In this document: positions 16,933 to 25,979 of the stretch, one piece after another
How positions within the stretch are numbered: the stretch's first letter is position 1
Layout: the number at the start of each line of letters is the position of its first letter
From: Anaerolineae bacterium
Lineage (GTDB): Bacteria; Chloroflexota; Anaerolineae; Aggregatilineales; Phototrophicaceae
Length of the DNA: 64,000 nt
NCBI GenBank assembly: GCA_022841825.1
Contig: JALHQT010000002.1
Location: 705,276-769,275 of the forward strand
Direction: 5' to 3'
Notes under the pieces: model-generated
The model's database searches: none
What the model saw: only the letters and a program-made list of their open reading frames with translations
What the model was told of the DNA's origin: nothing
Position numbers and translations under genes: made by a program

Positions 16933-19900
16933 ATGACACAAACGAATACTCAGTCTACAACTCTGCCGCTCACCCACAGTCAGAGACTTATGTGGATTGG
17001 ACAGCGCGTCCACCCCGATGTCCCAATCTACAACATGGTGTTCACATTCACCTTCCAGAGCCAGATCGACACGGAGGCATTCAAAGCCGCCTTTGCGATC
17101 CTTGGTGAAGCATGCGCCAGCCTGCGCACCGTCATCCGCGAGATTGACGGCGAGCCAATGCAGGTCATCCTGCCGAGCCTGCCGCAAGCGCTGGAAATCA
17201 TTGACCTGACCAGCGAGGTCGATGGGCAAGTCGCGTTGAGTCGTTGGGTTGACGAGCGCCGCACCCGTACGCTCCCCCTTGAATCCTGCCTCTACGACAG
17301 CGCGCTCATCCGCGTGAGCGAGTCACAGTTCGTCTGGTATCTGAACCAGCATCATCTCATCACAGATGTCACCGCCAGTGAACTGATCTATCGCCTGATG
17401 AGTCGACTCTACGAACAGGCGCTGCGCGATGAGCCTCTCAGTGTACCGTCGCTGCCCAGTTACGCGGACTACGTGGCGCACGAGCAGGAGGTGCGCACCG
17501 GCAGCGCATTTGCAGCCGCCAAGGCTTACTGGCAGGAATATCTCAGCCAGCCCATTGACCTGGTGAGTCTGTACGGTGAGAGCGGAAGCACGCATCTCGC
17601 CAGGACGGAGCGTACACCCTTTCTGATAAGTCCTGAACAGACAGCGCGATTGAACGAACTTGCGACGCAGCCTGGGTTTCGCAGCTTTACACGCGATATG
17701 ACCTTTGCCAACCTGTACGCTGCACTTGTATTCGCGTATCTGCACCGCTTGAGTGGCAACACCGACATTCGTCTTGGAATTCCGCTGGCTAATCGCAGCA
17801 CGCCCGCATTTCGCGAGACGATCGCCATGTTCATCGAAGTGCTATCGCTGCATATCCGCTTTGATCCGGACGAAACCTTCGCCAGCCTGGTGCGCAAAGT
17901 TGCCGCGGCAAATGTGCGTACGCTGCAAAACCTGCAACCCGGAATCGCCAGCGCAGAGCATCATCACGCCTACAACATGCTGCTCAACTTCATCACGGTA
18001 TCCTTTGCGCCGTTTGCCGGGATACCGACTCGTGCCGAATGGGTACACTCCGGCTATGGCGACAGCACAGACAGCATCCGCTTCCAGGTGCATGATCTCA
18101 ATCGGACAGGGCAGACGTCCATCGAGCTGGATTTCAACACGTATTTGCACAGCGATGTCGAACGACAGGGATTGCTCGACCAGTTCGGGCGTGTGCTTGA
18201 CGCCTGCCTGCGCGATCCACAACAGCCCATTCATCGCATTTCGCTGCTCACGGACGTCGAATACCAGCACAACATCGTACAGTTCAACGACACCCGCAAG
18301 CCATATCCCGCCGATCAGACGGTCATCGACCTTTTTGAGGCACAGGCGGCTCGCGCCCCGGATGCGACCGCCGTTGCGCTCGGCACCACTACGCTCTCCT
18401 ATCACCAGCTCAAGAGGCGTGTGGATGCGTTCATGCGCACCCTGCTCGACCTGGGCGCTGAGCCTGAAACGCTCATCCCGGTCTGTATGGAGACGAGCAT
18501 CGAAGTCGTCGTTGCGCTGCTCGCCATCCTGAAGGCGGGCTGTGCATATATCCCCATCGATCCTGCGACGCCCGCGGAGCGCATTGCCAGTCTGCTGGAA
18601 GATCTCGGAAAGACGCCGATTGCGGTCGTGGATGAATCCTTGGCGGGGCGTTTCTCATCCGTCGGTTGTGTTGCGCGACCTGCCGATGTTGACGATCGGC
18701 TGTTGCCGGCTGTGAATGAAGCCTCTCTGGCACAGCCTTCGCAGTGTGCCTATCTGATCTTCACCTCCGGCACCACAGGGAAGCCTAAAGGCGTGATGGT
18801 GCAGCATAACAACCTGACCAGCTACCTGTGGTGGGCAAAGCGAATGTATGCCGACCACGAACCGACGACGTTCGCACTCTACTCGTCCCTGGCATTCGAC
18901 CTGACGGTGACCTCCGTATTTGTGCCGCTCATCAGTGGTGGAACGATTCGCGTGTACCCTGACCGCGAGAAGAATGGATTGCTGATCCGCGAGGTGTTCC
19001 GCGATAACGCCGTCGATGTGGTGAAGCTGACGCCATCGCACCTGGCGCTGGTGCGCGACCTTGACCTGGCGCAGACGCGCGTAAAGCAGCTCATCGTCGG
19101 AGGTGAGGACTTCAAAACGGAGTTGGCGCAGGCAATTCATCGCAAATCCAATGGTCAGATCGCACAGCACAACGAGTATGGACCCACGGAATCGACCGTC
19201 GCCTGCATGATCCATACCTATGACCCGCGTCTCGACACCCGCCCCTCGGTGCCGATTGGTACGCCGTCGGACAACATGCAGGTCTACATCCTCGATAAAC
19301 GCCTGCAGCCCACGCCAACCGGGATGATCGGCGAGATGTACTTATCCGGCGCAAACATCGCACGCGGGTATCTGAATCGTCCGGAATTGACTGCGGAACG
19401 CTTCCTGGATGACCCCTTTACGCCGGGGCAGCGTATGTATCGCACAGGCGACCTGGCGCGCTGGCTGCCAAGCGGGCACCTGGAATTCCTGGGTCGCAAC
19501 GACCATCAGGTCAAGGTCGGGGGCGCTCGCATCGAGCTGGGCGAGGTTGAAGCCGCCCTTCTTTCTCATCACGAGATCACCGCTGTCGCGGTCGATGTTC
19601 GGCGCGTTCGTCAGGCAGCGGCACCCGCGACAGAAGAAGCATTAAACCACTGTACGCGCTGCGGCTTGGCATCCAACTTCCCAGGCATTACCTTTGACGA
19701 GGACGGCGTTTGCAGCGTATGCCTGCGTTATGACTCCTACCGCGCAAAGGCGCAGGCATACTTCAAGAGTATGGATGCGCTGAAGGAAATCGTCGAACGC
19801 ATCAAAGCGCGTCGTGCTGGAGAATATGACTGCATCGTCCTCTTCAGCGGCGGCAAGGACAGCGCCTTCATGCTGTTCCAACTGGTGGAAATGGGGCTGC

Positions 19901-21138
19901 GGGTGCTTTCCTTTACGCTCGACAACGGGTATATTTCCGACGATGCCAAAGCCAACATCAGGCGAATAACAGGGTCGTTGGGCGTTGACCACGTCTTTGC
20001 GACCACGCCGTTCATGAACGCGATCTTCGTGGACAGCCTGCACCACTTCGCGAATGTCTGCAATGGCTGCTTTAAGGCGATCTACACCCTCGCTATCGAC
20101 CTGGCGCGGCAGAAAGGCATCCGGGTCATCGTCACCGGGTTGTCTCGTGGGCAGTTCTTTGAGACACGGCTCACCGAGGAACTCTTCGTCCGCGATGATT
20201 TCGACATCCAGGCGATTGACGAGTCGATTGCGCGGGCGCGGCGCGCCTATCATCAGCGGGACGACCTGATCTCGCGCTCGCTGGAAGTCGATGTCTTCCG
20301 CGACCAGATGCTGGACGAAATCGAGTTTGTCGATTTTTACCGCTATTGCGATGTCGCTCTGGATGAAATGTATCGATACCTGACAGCACGCGGCTGGACG
20401 CGCCCGCAAGACACGGGACGCTCAACCAACTGCCTGATCAACGATGTCGGGATCTATGTCCACAAGCAGCGCCGGGGTTTCCACAACTATGCGCTGCCCT
20501 ATAGCTGGGATGTGCGTATGGGTCATAAGACGCGCGACCAGGCAATTGAAGAGCTGAATGATGAGATCGACTCGCATCGTGTAAAGCGTATCCTGCATGA
20601 GATCGGTTATGAGGATGCCGTCGATACAGAAGCAGGGGCGACACGGCTCGTCGCCTATTACACATCCCCCAAGCCCATTCCGAATGCCGAAGTTCGCGAT
20701 CATCTCTCCAAGAAGCTGACAAACTTCATGGTCCCGTCACATTTCATCTGGCTGGAGACGATGCCGCTGGCACCGAGCGGTAAAGTCAACCGCGCAGCAC
20801 TGCCGGACATAGACGACAGTCGTCCGATGTCGGGGAGTACGCTTGTCGCGCCGAGTAACGATGTCGAAGAAGCGATCCATCGCATCTGGCAGGAAGTGCT
20901 GCTTCTTCAGACGATCAGCATTTACGACAATTTCTTCGATCTGGGCGGTCACTCCCTGCCCGCAATCCGCATCGTCTCACGCATCAATAGCATGTTCGAC
21001 ATCGACATGCCCATTGACACATTCTTCGCACATCCGACGATTGCGCAGCTTGCTGTGGCGGTCGATGAAATCCTGATCGCCGAGATCGAAGCCCTCAGCG
21101 ATGAAGAAGCGCGTCAGCTCTTGTCTGGAGATGGCTGA
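16933..21138 (+). CDS. NRPS: condensation, adenylation interrupted by a PP-loop ATP pyrophosphatase domain, carrier
   Basis: The protein has 1401 residues. The C domain (about 10-445) has HHLITD at 140-145. The A domain core (about 460-890) has FTSGTTGKPKG from 610, YGPTE at 749-753 and GARIELGE at 864-871. Pocket residues read D-L-T-K-I-G-E-V, one conservative change from the known asparagine code. Straight after A8, residues about 895-1233 are a foreign domain: CxxC at 907/910, PGITFDEDG, CxxC at 927/930, the PP-loop SGGKDS at 972-977, and CNGC. This is the layout of WbpG/PseA-type amidotransferases, which turn amides into amidines. Then the A subdomain resumes (A10 Lys1284) and a carrier follows (LGGHSL, Ser1341). 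A short tail (EALSDEEARQLL) ends the protein. Amidine or thioamide formation on the bound residue is inferred. Confidence 0.9.
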   Translation: MTQTNTQSTTLPLTHSQRLMWIGQRVHPDVPIYNMVFTFTFQSQIDTEAFKAAFAILGEACASLRTVIREIDGEPMQVILPSLPQALEIIDLTSEVDGQVALSRWVDERRTRTLPLESCLYDSALIRVSESQFVWYLNQHHLITDVTASELIYRLMSRLYEQALRDEPLSVPSLPSYADYVAHEQEVRTGSAFAAAKAYWQEYLSQPIDLVSLYGESGSTHLARTERTPFLISPEQTARLNELATQPGFRSFTRDMTFANLYAALVFAYLHRLSGNTDIRLGIPLANRSTPAFRETIAMFIEVLSLHIRFDPDETFASLVRKVAAANVRTLQNLQPGIASAEHHHAYNMLLNFITVSFAPFAGIPTRAEWVHSGYGDSTDSIRFQVHDLNRTGQTSIELDFNTYLHSDVERQGLLDQFGRVLDACLRDPQQPIHRISLLTDVEYQHNIVQFNDTRKPYPADQTVIDLFEAQAARAPDATAVALGTTTLSYHQLKRRVDAFMRTLLDLGAEPETLIPVCMETSIEVVVALLAILKAGCAYIPIDPATPAERIASLLEDLGKTPIAVVDESLAGRFSSVGCVARPADVDDRLLPAVNEASLAQPSQCAYLIFTSGTTGKPKGVMVQHNNLTSYLWWAKRMYADHEPTTFALYSSLAFDLTVTSVFVPLISGGTIRVYPDREKNGLLIREVFRDNAVDVVKLTPSHLALVRDLDLAQTRVKQLIVGGEDFKTELAQAIHRKSNGQIAQHNEYGPTESTVACMIHTYDPRLDTRPSVPIGTPSDNMQVYILDKRLQPTPTGMIGEMYLSGANIARGYLNRPELTAERFLDDPFTPGQRMYRTGDLARWLPSGHLEFLGRNDHQVKVGGARIELGEVEAALLSHHEITAVAVDVRRVRQAAAPATEEALNHCTRCGLASNFPGITFDEDGVCSVCLRYDSYRAKAQAYFKSMDALKEIVERIKARRAGEYDCIVLFSGGKDSAFMLFQLVEMGLRVLSFTLDNGYISDDAKANIRRITGSLGVDHVFATTPFMNAIFVDSLHHFANVCNGCFKAIYTLAIDLARQKGIRVIVTGLSRGQFFETRLTEELFVRDDFDIQAIDESIARARRAYHQRDDLISRSLEVDVFRDQMLDEIEFVDFYRYCDVALDEMYRYLTARGWTRPQDTGRSTNCLINDVGIYVHKQRRGFHNYALPYSWDVRMGHKTRDQAIEELNDEIDSHRVKRILHEIGYEDAVDTEAGATRLVAYYTSPKPIPNAEVRDHLSKKLTNFMVPSHFIWLETMPLAPSGKVNRAALPDIDDSRPMSGSTLVAPSNDVEEAIHRIWQEVLLLQTISIYDNFFDLGGHSLPAIRIVSRINSMFDIDMPIDTFFAHPTIAQLAVAVDEILIAEIEALSDEEARQLLSGDG

Positions 21139-21141
21139 GGC

Positions 21142-24033
21142 ATGGCAGACACCCCAGAATCCCCTCGCCGGCTTTCCGCCGAGCAGCGCGCGCTGCTCGA
21201 TAAACGCCGCAAAGGCATGACAAGCAGCGCTTCGCCGCAGATCTCACCGATCCCCAGGCTGCCTTCTGATGCGCCGCGTTATGCGTCGCTCGGGCAGGAA
21301 CGTCTGTGGTTCGTCCAGCAATATCAGCCTTCCAGCAGCGCCTATCATATGACCAGTGCACTGCGTCTGACAGGCAAGCTGGATGTGAATGCTCTGCGTG
21401 ATGCACTCAACAGCGTGCTGGCTCGCCACGAGGCGCTGCGGACTGCATTTGTACTTCACGAAGACAGACTGCTGGCGCAGGTCCGCGAAGATCTGCGCAT
21501 CGAACTGCCGGAGTTCGTCATTACGGGCGACGATGTCGCCAGCAAAATCCGCGAACTCGCAAACCAACCATTCGATCTTGCACAGGGTCCGCTGCTTCGT
21601 GCCGCACTCCTGCGTCAAGACGAAATGACCTGCATCATGGTTCTCGTGCTGCATCACATCATTGCAGATGAGTGGTCGCTGGAGATTATCTGGCGAGAAC
21701 TCAATCATGCCTATAATGTGTTCGTCAAGGGAGAGGATGCAGAGTACCCACCCCCCGCGCTCCCCTACAGCGACTTCGCAGCATGGCAGCGCGACCAGGT
21801 TGCGGCGGGTGTATATGCCCGCGATCTTGCGTACTGGATGGAACAACTTGCGGGTGATCTGCCGATTTTGCAACTGCCGACAGATCGACCCCGTTCCCCG
21901 GTACGTCGTTATCAGGGTGGCTTCACCACGCGCAGCCTGCCGACCGAAACGTGCCAGGCGCTTGTATCCCTCAGTCGCCGTGAAGGCATGACTCTATTTG
22001 GAACGCTCGCCAGCGCGTTTCAGGTGTTTCTGCATCGCTATAGCGGTCAGACGGACATCCTGATCGGGACACCTGTCACCCATCGCACCCATCCGGATGT
22101 TGAAGCGGCAGTCGGTTTCTTTCTGAATACGCTCGTCCTGCGTGCCGACATGAGCCAGCCGCTTACATTCGTTGAACTGCTCAGTCGGGGGCGAGAACTC
22201 CAGCGCAGCGCGCTTGCCCATCAGGGACTGCCGTTCGACCATCTCGTCGAAGCATTGAAGCCCCCGCGCGATCCCAGCTATAACCCTGTCTTCCAGGCAA
22301 TGTTCGTCTACCAGGACGGGCAGCCCAGCGCACCCGCCCTGACTGGCTTAAATGCGGAAGTCCTCACCATTGATGCCGGTATTGCCAAGTTCGACCTGAC
22401 GTTGTTTGCGCGACATCATGAGGGAGAGATTCAGCTCAGCCTCGAATATGGCGGCACACTCTTTGAGCGTGCGACCGCCGAACGAATGCTGCTGCATCTC
22501 GAAACGCTGATCGCGAACATGGTGCGTACGCCTGAGATACCGTTGAGCCAGATCAGCATGCTTCCCGATTTGGAACGCAGGCAGCTCCTCGACATCTGGA
22601 CGGGCACGCAGATCGATTACCCGCGCGACCTGCGCATTCATGACCTGATCGCCCAGCAGCCGCCAGCGGCTGTCGCAGTCATCGCCGGGGCAGCCAGCCT
22701 CACCTACGGCGAACTCAACGCGCGTGCGGATGCGCTGGCACAGCGTTTGATAGCGCTCGGTGCAAAGGTGGGCGCGTTTGTCGGCTTGTGCGTCGAACGT
22801 TCGCCAGACATGATCGTCGGCATCGTCGCCATCCTCAAGGCGGGCGCGGCTTACGTCCCGATTGACCCGGCGTATCCCGCCGAACGCATAGAACATATCT
22901 TCAACGACGCAGACATTCGCATCCTGCTGACGCAAAAAGCGCTCGTCGACAGGCTGCCTGATCGGGTGAAAGCGATCGTATTGCTCGATGGCGACGACGA
23001 TCTGGCTGCCGCTGCGAACGACATGCCAGCACCCAGCGTCACACCCGACGACCTGGCATACATGATCTATACAAGCGGCTCAACCGGGTTGCCCAAGGGA
23101 GTGCGCGTCAGCCATCGCAATCTCGTCCATTCGACAACAGCGCGCTTCCACTACTATGCTGCACCCTCGAAGCGCTTTCTGCTGCTGTCCTCGTTCGCAT
23201 TCGACAGTTCTGTCGCGGGCATCTTCTGGACACTCTGCCAGGGTGGCGCATTGTGCCTGCCGCCGCCCGGCGACGAGCGTGATGTGACAGCGCTCGCGGC
23301 GATCATCGCGCGCGACCATGTCACGCACACCTTGATGCTGCCGTCTTTGTACGCCATTCTGCTGGAGTTTGCGCCAGCCGATCAGCTTCGTTCACTCGAG
23401 GTCGTAATGGTCGCGGGCGAAGCCTGCCCCGCCGACTTGCCCGCACTGCATTACCGCCTGCTGCCCGATGCGGGCTTATACAATGAGTACGGACCGACCG
23501 AGGCGACCGTCTGGAGTACCGTCTGGCGCATTCCGCCCACGCTCGACCGAATGTTGATCGGCAGCGCGATTCCGAACATGCAGACCTACATTCTCGAACC
23601 AACGCTTGAACCCACGCCGATTGGCGTCACTGGCGAGCTGTATGTGGGCGGTGAAGGCGTGACGGAGGGCTATCATAACCGCCCAGAGTTGACGAGCGAG
23701 CGATTCATCGCCAACCCGTTCGGAGCAGGGCGACTGTACCGCACCGGCGATCTGGCGCGGTACCAGGCGGATGGCAATATTGAGTTTCTGGGGCGAGTCG
23801 ATCATCAGGTCAAGATCAACGGCTATCGCATTGAGTTGGGCGAAATCGAAACCCTGCTCGCGTCCTTCCCTGGGGTGCAGGAGAGCGTGGTGCTGGCGCT
23901 GGACAGGGACATGGACGATGCCGTGCTGACACGCCTGCTCACGGAAGTCGAAGCGATGAGTGAAGATGAGGCAGTGGCGCAACTGCGCACGCTGCAACAA
24001 ACGGCACAGGCAGCACAATCTCCCGCAGAGTAA
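21142..24033 (+). CDS. NRPS: condensation and truncated adenylation domain, no carrier
   Basis: The protein has 963 residues. An N-terminal docking-like segment (LSAEQRALLDKRRKG) precedes a C domain with HHIIADE at 171-177. The A core has YTSGSTGLPKG at 643-653, NEYGPTE (YGPTE from 783) and INGYRIELGEIE around 893-904. Pocket residues read D-S-A-L-M-A-E-V; I do not recognise the substrate. After ESVVLALDR the C-terminal subdomain with the A10 lysine and the carrier are missing. The protein jumps to a normal NRPS tail (LLTEVEAMSEDEA). Without A10 the enzyme could not adenylate alone. The protein encoded at 10204 has exactly the absent parts. The last 95 bases overlap the convergent phosphopantetheinyl transferase gene. 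Confidence 0.88.
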   Translation: MADTPESPRRLSAEQRALLDKRRKGMTSSASPQISPIPRLPSDAPRYASLGQERLWFVQQYQPSSSAYHMTSALRLTGKLDVNALRDALNSVLARHEALRTAFVLHEDRLLAQVREDLRIELPEFVITGDDVASKIRELANQPFDLAQGPLLRAALLRQDEMTCIMVLVLHHIIADEWSLEIIWRELNHAYNVFVKGEDAEYPPPALPYSDFAAWQRDQVAAGVYARDLAYWMEQLAGDLPILQLPTDRPRSPVRRYQGGFTTRSLPTETCQALVSLSRREGMTLFGTLASAFQVFLHRYSGQTDILIGTPVTHRTHPDVEAAVGFFLNTLVLRADMSQPLTFVELLSRGRELQRSALAHQGLPFDHLVEALKPPRDPSYNPVFQAMFVYQDGQPSAPALTGLNAEVLTIDAGIAKFDLTLFARHHEGEIQLSLEYGGTLFERATAERMLLHLETLIANMVRTPEIPLSQISMLPDLERRQLLDIWTGTQIDYPRDLRIHDLIAQQPPAAVAVIAGAASLTYGELNARADALAQRLIALGAKVGAFVGLCVERSPDMIVGIVAILKAGAAYVPIDPAYPAERIEHIFNDADIRILLTQKALVDRLPDRVKAIVLLDGDDDLAAAANDMPAPSVTPDDLAYMIYTSGSTGLPKGVRVSHRNLVHSTTARFHYYAAPSKRFLLLSSFAFDSSVAGIFWTLCQGGALCLPPPGDERDVTALAAIIARDHVTHTLMLPSLYAILLEFAPADQLRSLEVVMVAGEACPADLPALHYRLLPDAGLYNEYGPTEATVWSTVWRIPPTLDRMLIGSAIPNMQTYILEPTLEPTPIGVTGELYVGGEGVTEGYHNRPELTSERFIANPFGAGRLYRTGDLARYQADGNIEFLGRVDHQVKINGYRIELGEIETLLASFPGVQESVVLALDRDMDDAVLTRLLTEVEAMSEDEAVAQLRTLQQTAQAAQSPAE

Positions 24034-24721
24034 GCGCCTGAATGTGTGGATCGTCCGCCTCCAGGATGACCGCGGGCTGCCCTGGCGTTAAGGTCACGCT
24101 GAAGCTATCGAGGGGTATCGCCAACCCGCCCCCCGCGCACTTGATGATCGCTTCCTTGCGCGTCCAGCAGGTATAGAAACCCGCCGTCCGTACATCATCG
24201 GGCAGCGCGGCAAGCTGCGCCTGCTCGTTTGGCGAAAAGTGGGCACTCGCGACGGATGGCATATCGTCGAATGGGGCGGCTAATTCGAGATCCACGCCGA
24301 TCTCGCCCATCCGCGTCAACGCGAAGAGCGCATGATGATCGGCGTCAGACATGTTGAAGAAGATCCGGGGCGCGGCATCCTGCGCTGCCAGCGCAGGTTT
24401 ACCCCTTTCACCATAAGCGAAACACACCGCCTCAGGCGCAACACCCATGTAAGAACCGAGCAGCAGGCGCAGGACACCATGGCGAGCAGCAAAACGATAT
24501 TGGAGTGTGTCCATACGCAGACGAGCGCAGCGCGCACATTCATCCACGTCGAGCAGACTGTAGAGCGAGGCGGGCGCAATACCGGGGTCATCCATATCCA
24601 GATGCCAGATGTGGACTTCGCTACCGCCGAGGGGTGGGAGTGTGTGAAGATCGCCAATACCCCACCTGTTGAACACGATGTTCAAGGTGTCCATATCAAT
24701 CGCGGCGTTTTTCTCGCCCAC
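23939..24721 (-). CDS. 4'-Phosphopantetheinyl transferase, Sfp/Gsp type
   Basis: The protein has 260 residues and converts apo-carrier proteins to the active holo form using coenzyme A. The hallmark motifs are GVDLELAAPF (magnesium ligands) and FYTCWTRKEAIIKCAGGGL. Size fits the Sfp class (about 230-250). The start is uncertain: a GTG at 24721 overlaps the flippase stop by 26 bases, while an ATG at 24694 would avoid overlap. It is the last gene of the reverse operon and its 3' end overlaps the NRPS gene on the other strand. It should serve the three carrier serines of this cluster (Ser38, Ser1341, Ser141 of the respective proteins). Confidence 0.9.
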   Translation of the reverse strand: MGEKNAAIDMDTLNIVFNRWGIGDLHTLPPLGGSEVHIWHLDMDDPGIAPASLYSLLDVDECARCARLRMDTLQYRFAARHGVLRLLLGSYMGVAPEAVCFAYGERGKPALAAQDAAPRIFFNMSDADHHALFALTRMGEIGVDLELAAPFDDMPSVASAHFSPNEQAQLAALPDDVRTAGFYTCWTRKEAIIKCAGGGLAIPLDSFSVTLTPGQPAVILEADDPHIQALTLREIVLPVPFVAACAVAPLPHLHSSLRLP

Positions 24722-25979
24722 CGCGCATTATCCGCCACAGAATTAGAATTACAGGATACGACAGCACGCCGACTGAAGCGCTGATCACAGCAGACCACGC
24801 AGCGCCAAGAGCACCCAGAGGCGGAATGAGCAGGCTGCCGCTGATGACCATCGTGACGAGGATGATGAGGCGGCTGGTTGTCTCCAGCGCAGGCAGCTTG
24901 CGCCCCAGCAGATAGGCGGTGACGATGGCATGGACGCTGTAGATGATTCCGCTCGCCGCCATCAGCAGGGCGAATGACATGCCAAGATAGTACTCTGCCC
25001 CGACGAGCGTTTGCATGAACCAGGGGTAGATGAGCGCGAAGGGAATGAGTGCTGCAAGGTTCACTCCCAACGTCAGCGCCAACCCGCTGTAGAAGATGCG
25101 TCGCCCGTCGCTCTGGTTGACGGCGGCAACTTTGGGCATCAGCAGCATGGCAATGCCTTGCGAAACGAACGAGAAGCCCATGACGATGGTCTTCGTCAGG
25201 CTGTAGATGCCCACGGAAGCCTCGCCGTGAAAGCGTTCGATCATGAGGATGTCGAGGGCGAAGGTGACGGTAAACAGGGTGTGCGACAGCCAGACGGGGA
25301 CGGAATACCGCAGAAACTCGCGGATCATCTCCCATCGGACAGCCCGTATGCTGAAGCGGAGCGGGAACGGGCGGGCGATCTGAAGCAGGGTGATCGGCAG
25401 CACGTAGGACAACCCATAGATGAGCAGCACGGCAACGGTTGCGTCTTCGCCAAGCAGCAGCAGTGCCACGATGACGGCGATAAGCTGGAGCGCGTTACTC
25501 GCAACATAGGCAATCAGCAGGCGTCCCGACGCCAGGAAGCCGCGCCCCAACCCGGAGTAGGTGTTGAACAATGTGATGCCGCCGAAGATGACGAGCACAG
25601 GCAAGCTCAGACGCCCGACAAGCGCCAGAACGAGTGTTGCGATCCCAAGTGAAACGAGCGTGAGAACTCCGAGCAGCACGGCACCGCTGCTGATGGCGGC
25701 GACCTGCTTCTCTGCATCGTCGCGGTAGTGGCTGAGGAACCAGGGCATCACCTGCTCGGCGAATGGGACAGTCAGAATGGCGACAAGCGTTGCCAGTGTG
25801 ATGGTGTATTGCACGCTGCCAAAGGCGTCTGGCGCGAGCGTGCGCGCGAGGAGAAACGAGAACGAGAAGCCAAGGATACGCGCGAGCGTGATCCCCATCA
25901 TAATGCCGGACGAGCCACGAATGAACTGCCAATCGAGCTTTGCCAGGAGGCGTTGGCGGGCTGCGGACGGAGCGCTCAT
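24696..25979 (-). CDS. Polysaccharide/oligosaccharide flippase-like membrane exporter
   Basis: The protein has 427 residues and roughly twelve to fourteen hydrophobic helices. The start (MSAPSAARQRLLAKLDWQF) is followed by GIMMGITLARILGFSFSFLLARTLAPDAFG, split here only for description, which is the opening typical of Wzx/MATE-like flippases. The ATG at 25979 overlaps the glycosyltransferase stop (ATGA), so the two are translationally coupled. In an NRPS cluster with a glycosyltransferase it may export a glycosylated peptide or a lipid-linked form of it. A role in surface polysaccharide export is the alternative. Confidence 0.8.
   Translation of the reverse strand: MSAPSAARQRLLAKLDWQFIRGSSGIMMGITLARILGFSFSFLLARTLAPDAFGSVQYTITLATLVAILTVPFAEQVMPWFLSHYRDDAEKQVAAISSGAVLLGVLTLVSLGIATLVLALVGRLSLPVLVIFGGITLFNTYSGLGRGFLASGRLLIAYVASNALQLIAVIVALLLLGEDATVAVLLIYGLSYVLPITLLQIARPFPLRFSIRAVRWEMIREFLRYSVPVWLSHTLFTVTFALDILMIERFHGEASVGIYSLTKTIVMGFSFVSQGIAMLLMPKVAAVNQSDGRRIFYSGLALTLGVNLAALIPFALIYPWFMQTLVGAEYYLGMSFALLMAASGIIYSVHAIVTAYLLGRKLPALETTSRLIILVTMVISGSLLIPPLGALGAAWSAVISASVGVLSYPVILILWRIMRGGREKRRD

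Noticed and set aside
19651-19722. The two CxxC pairs taken as a separate zinc-ribbon gene or rubredoxin-like insert.
   Set aside because: They lie in frame directly before SGGKDS with the PGITFDEDG linker that is characteristic of the amidotransferase family, so they are part of that domain.
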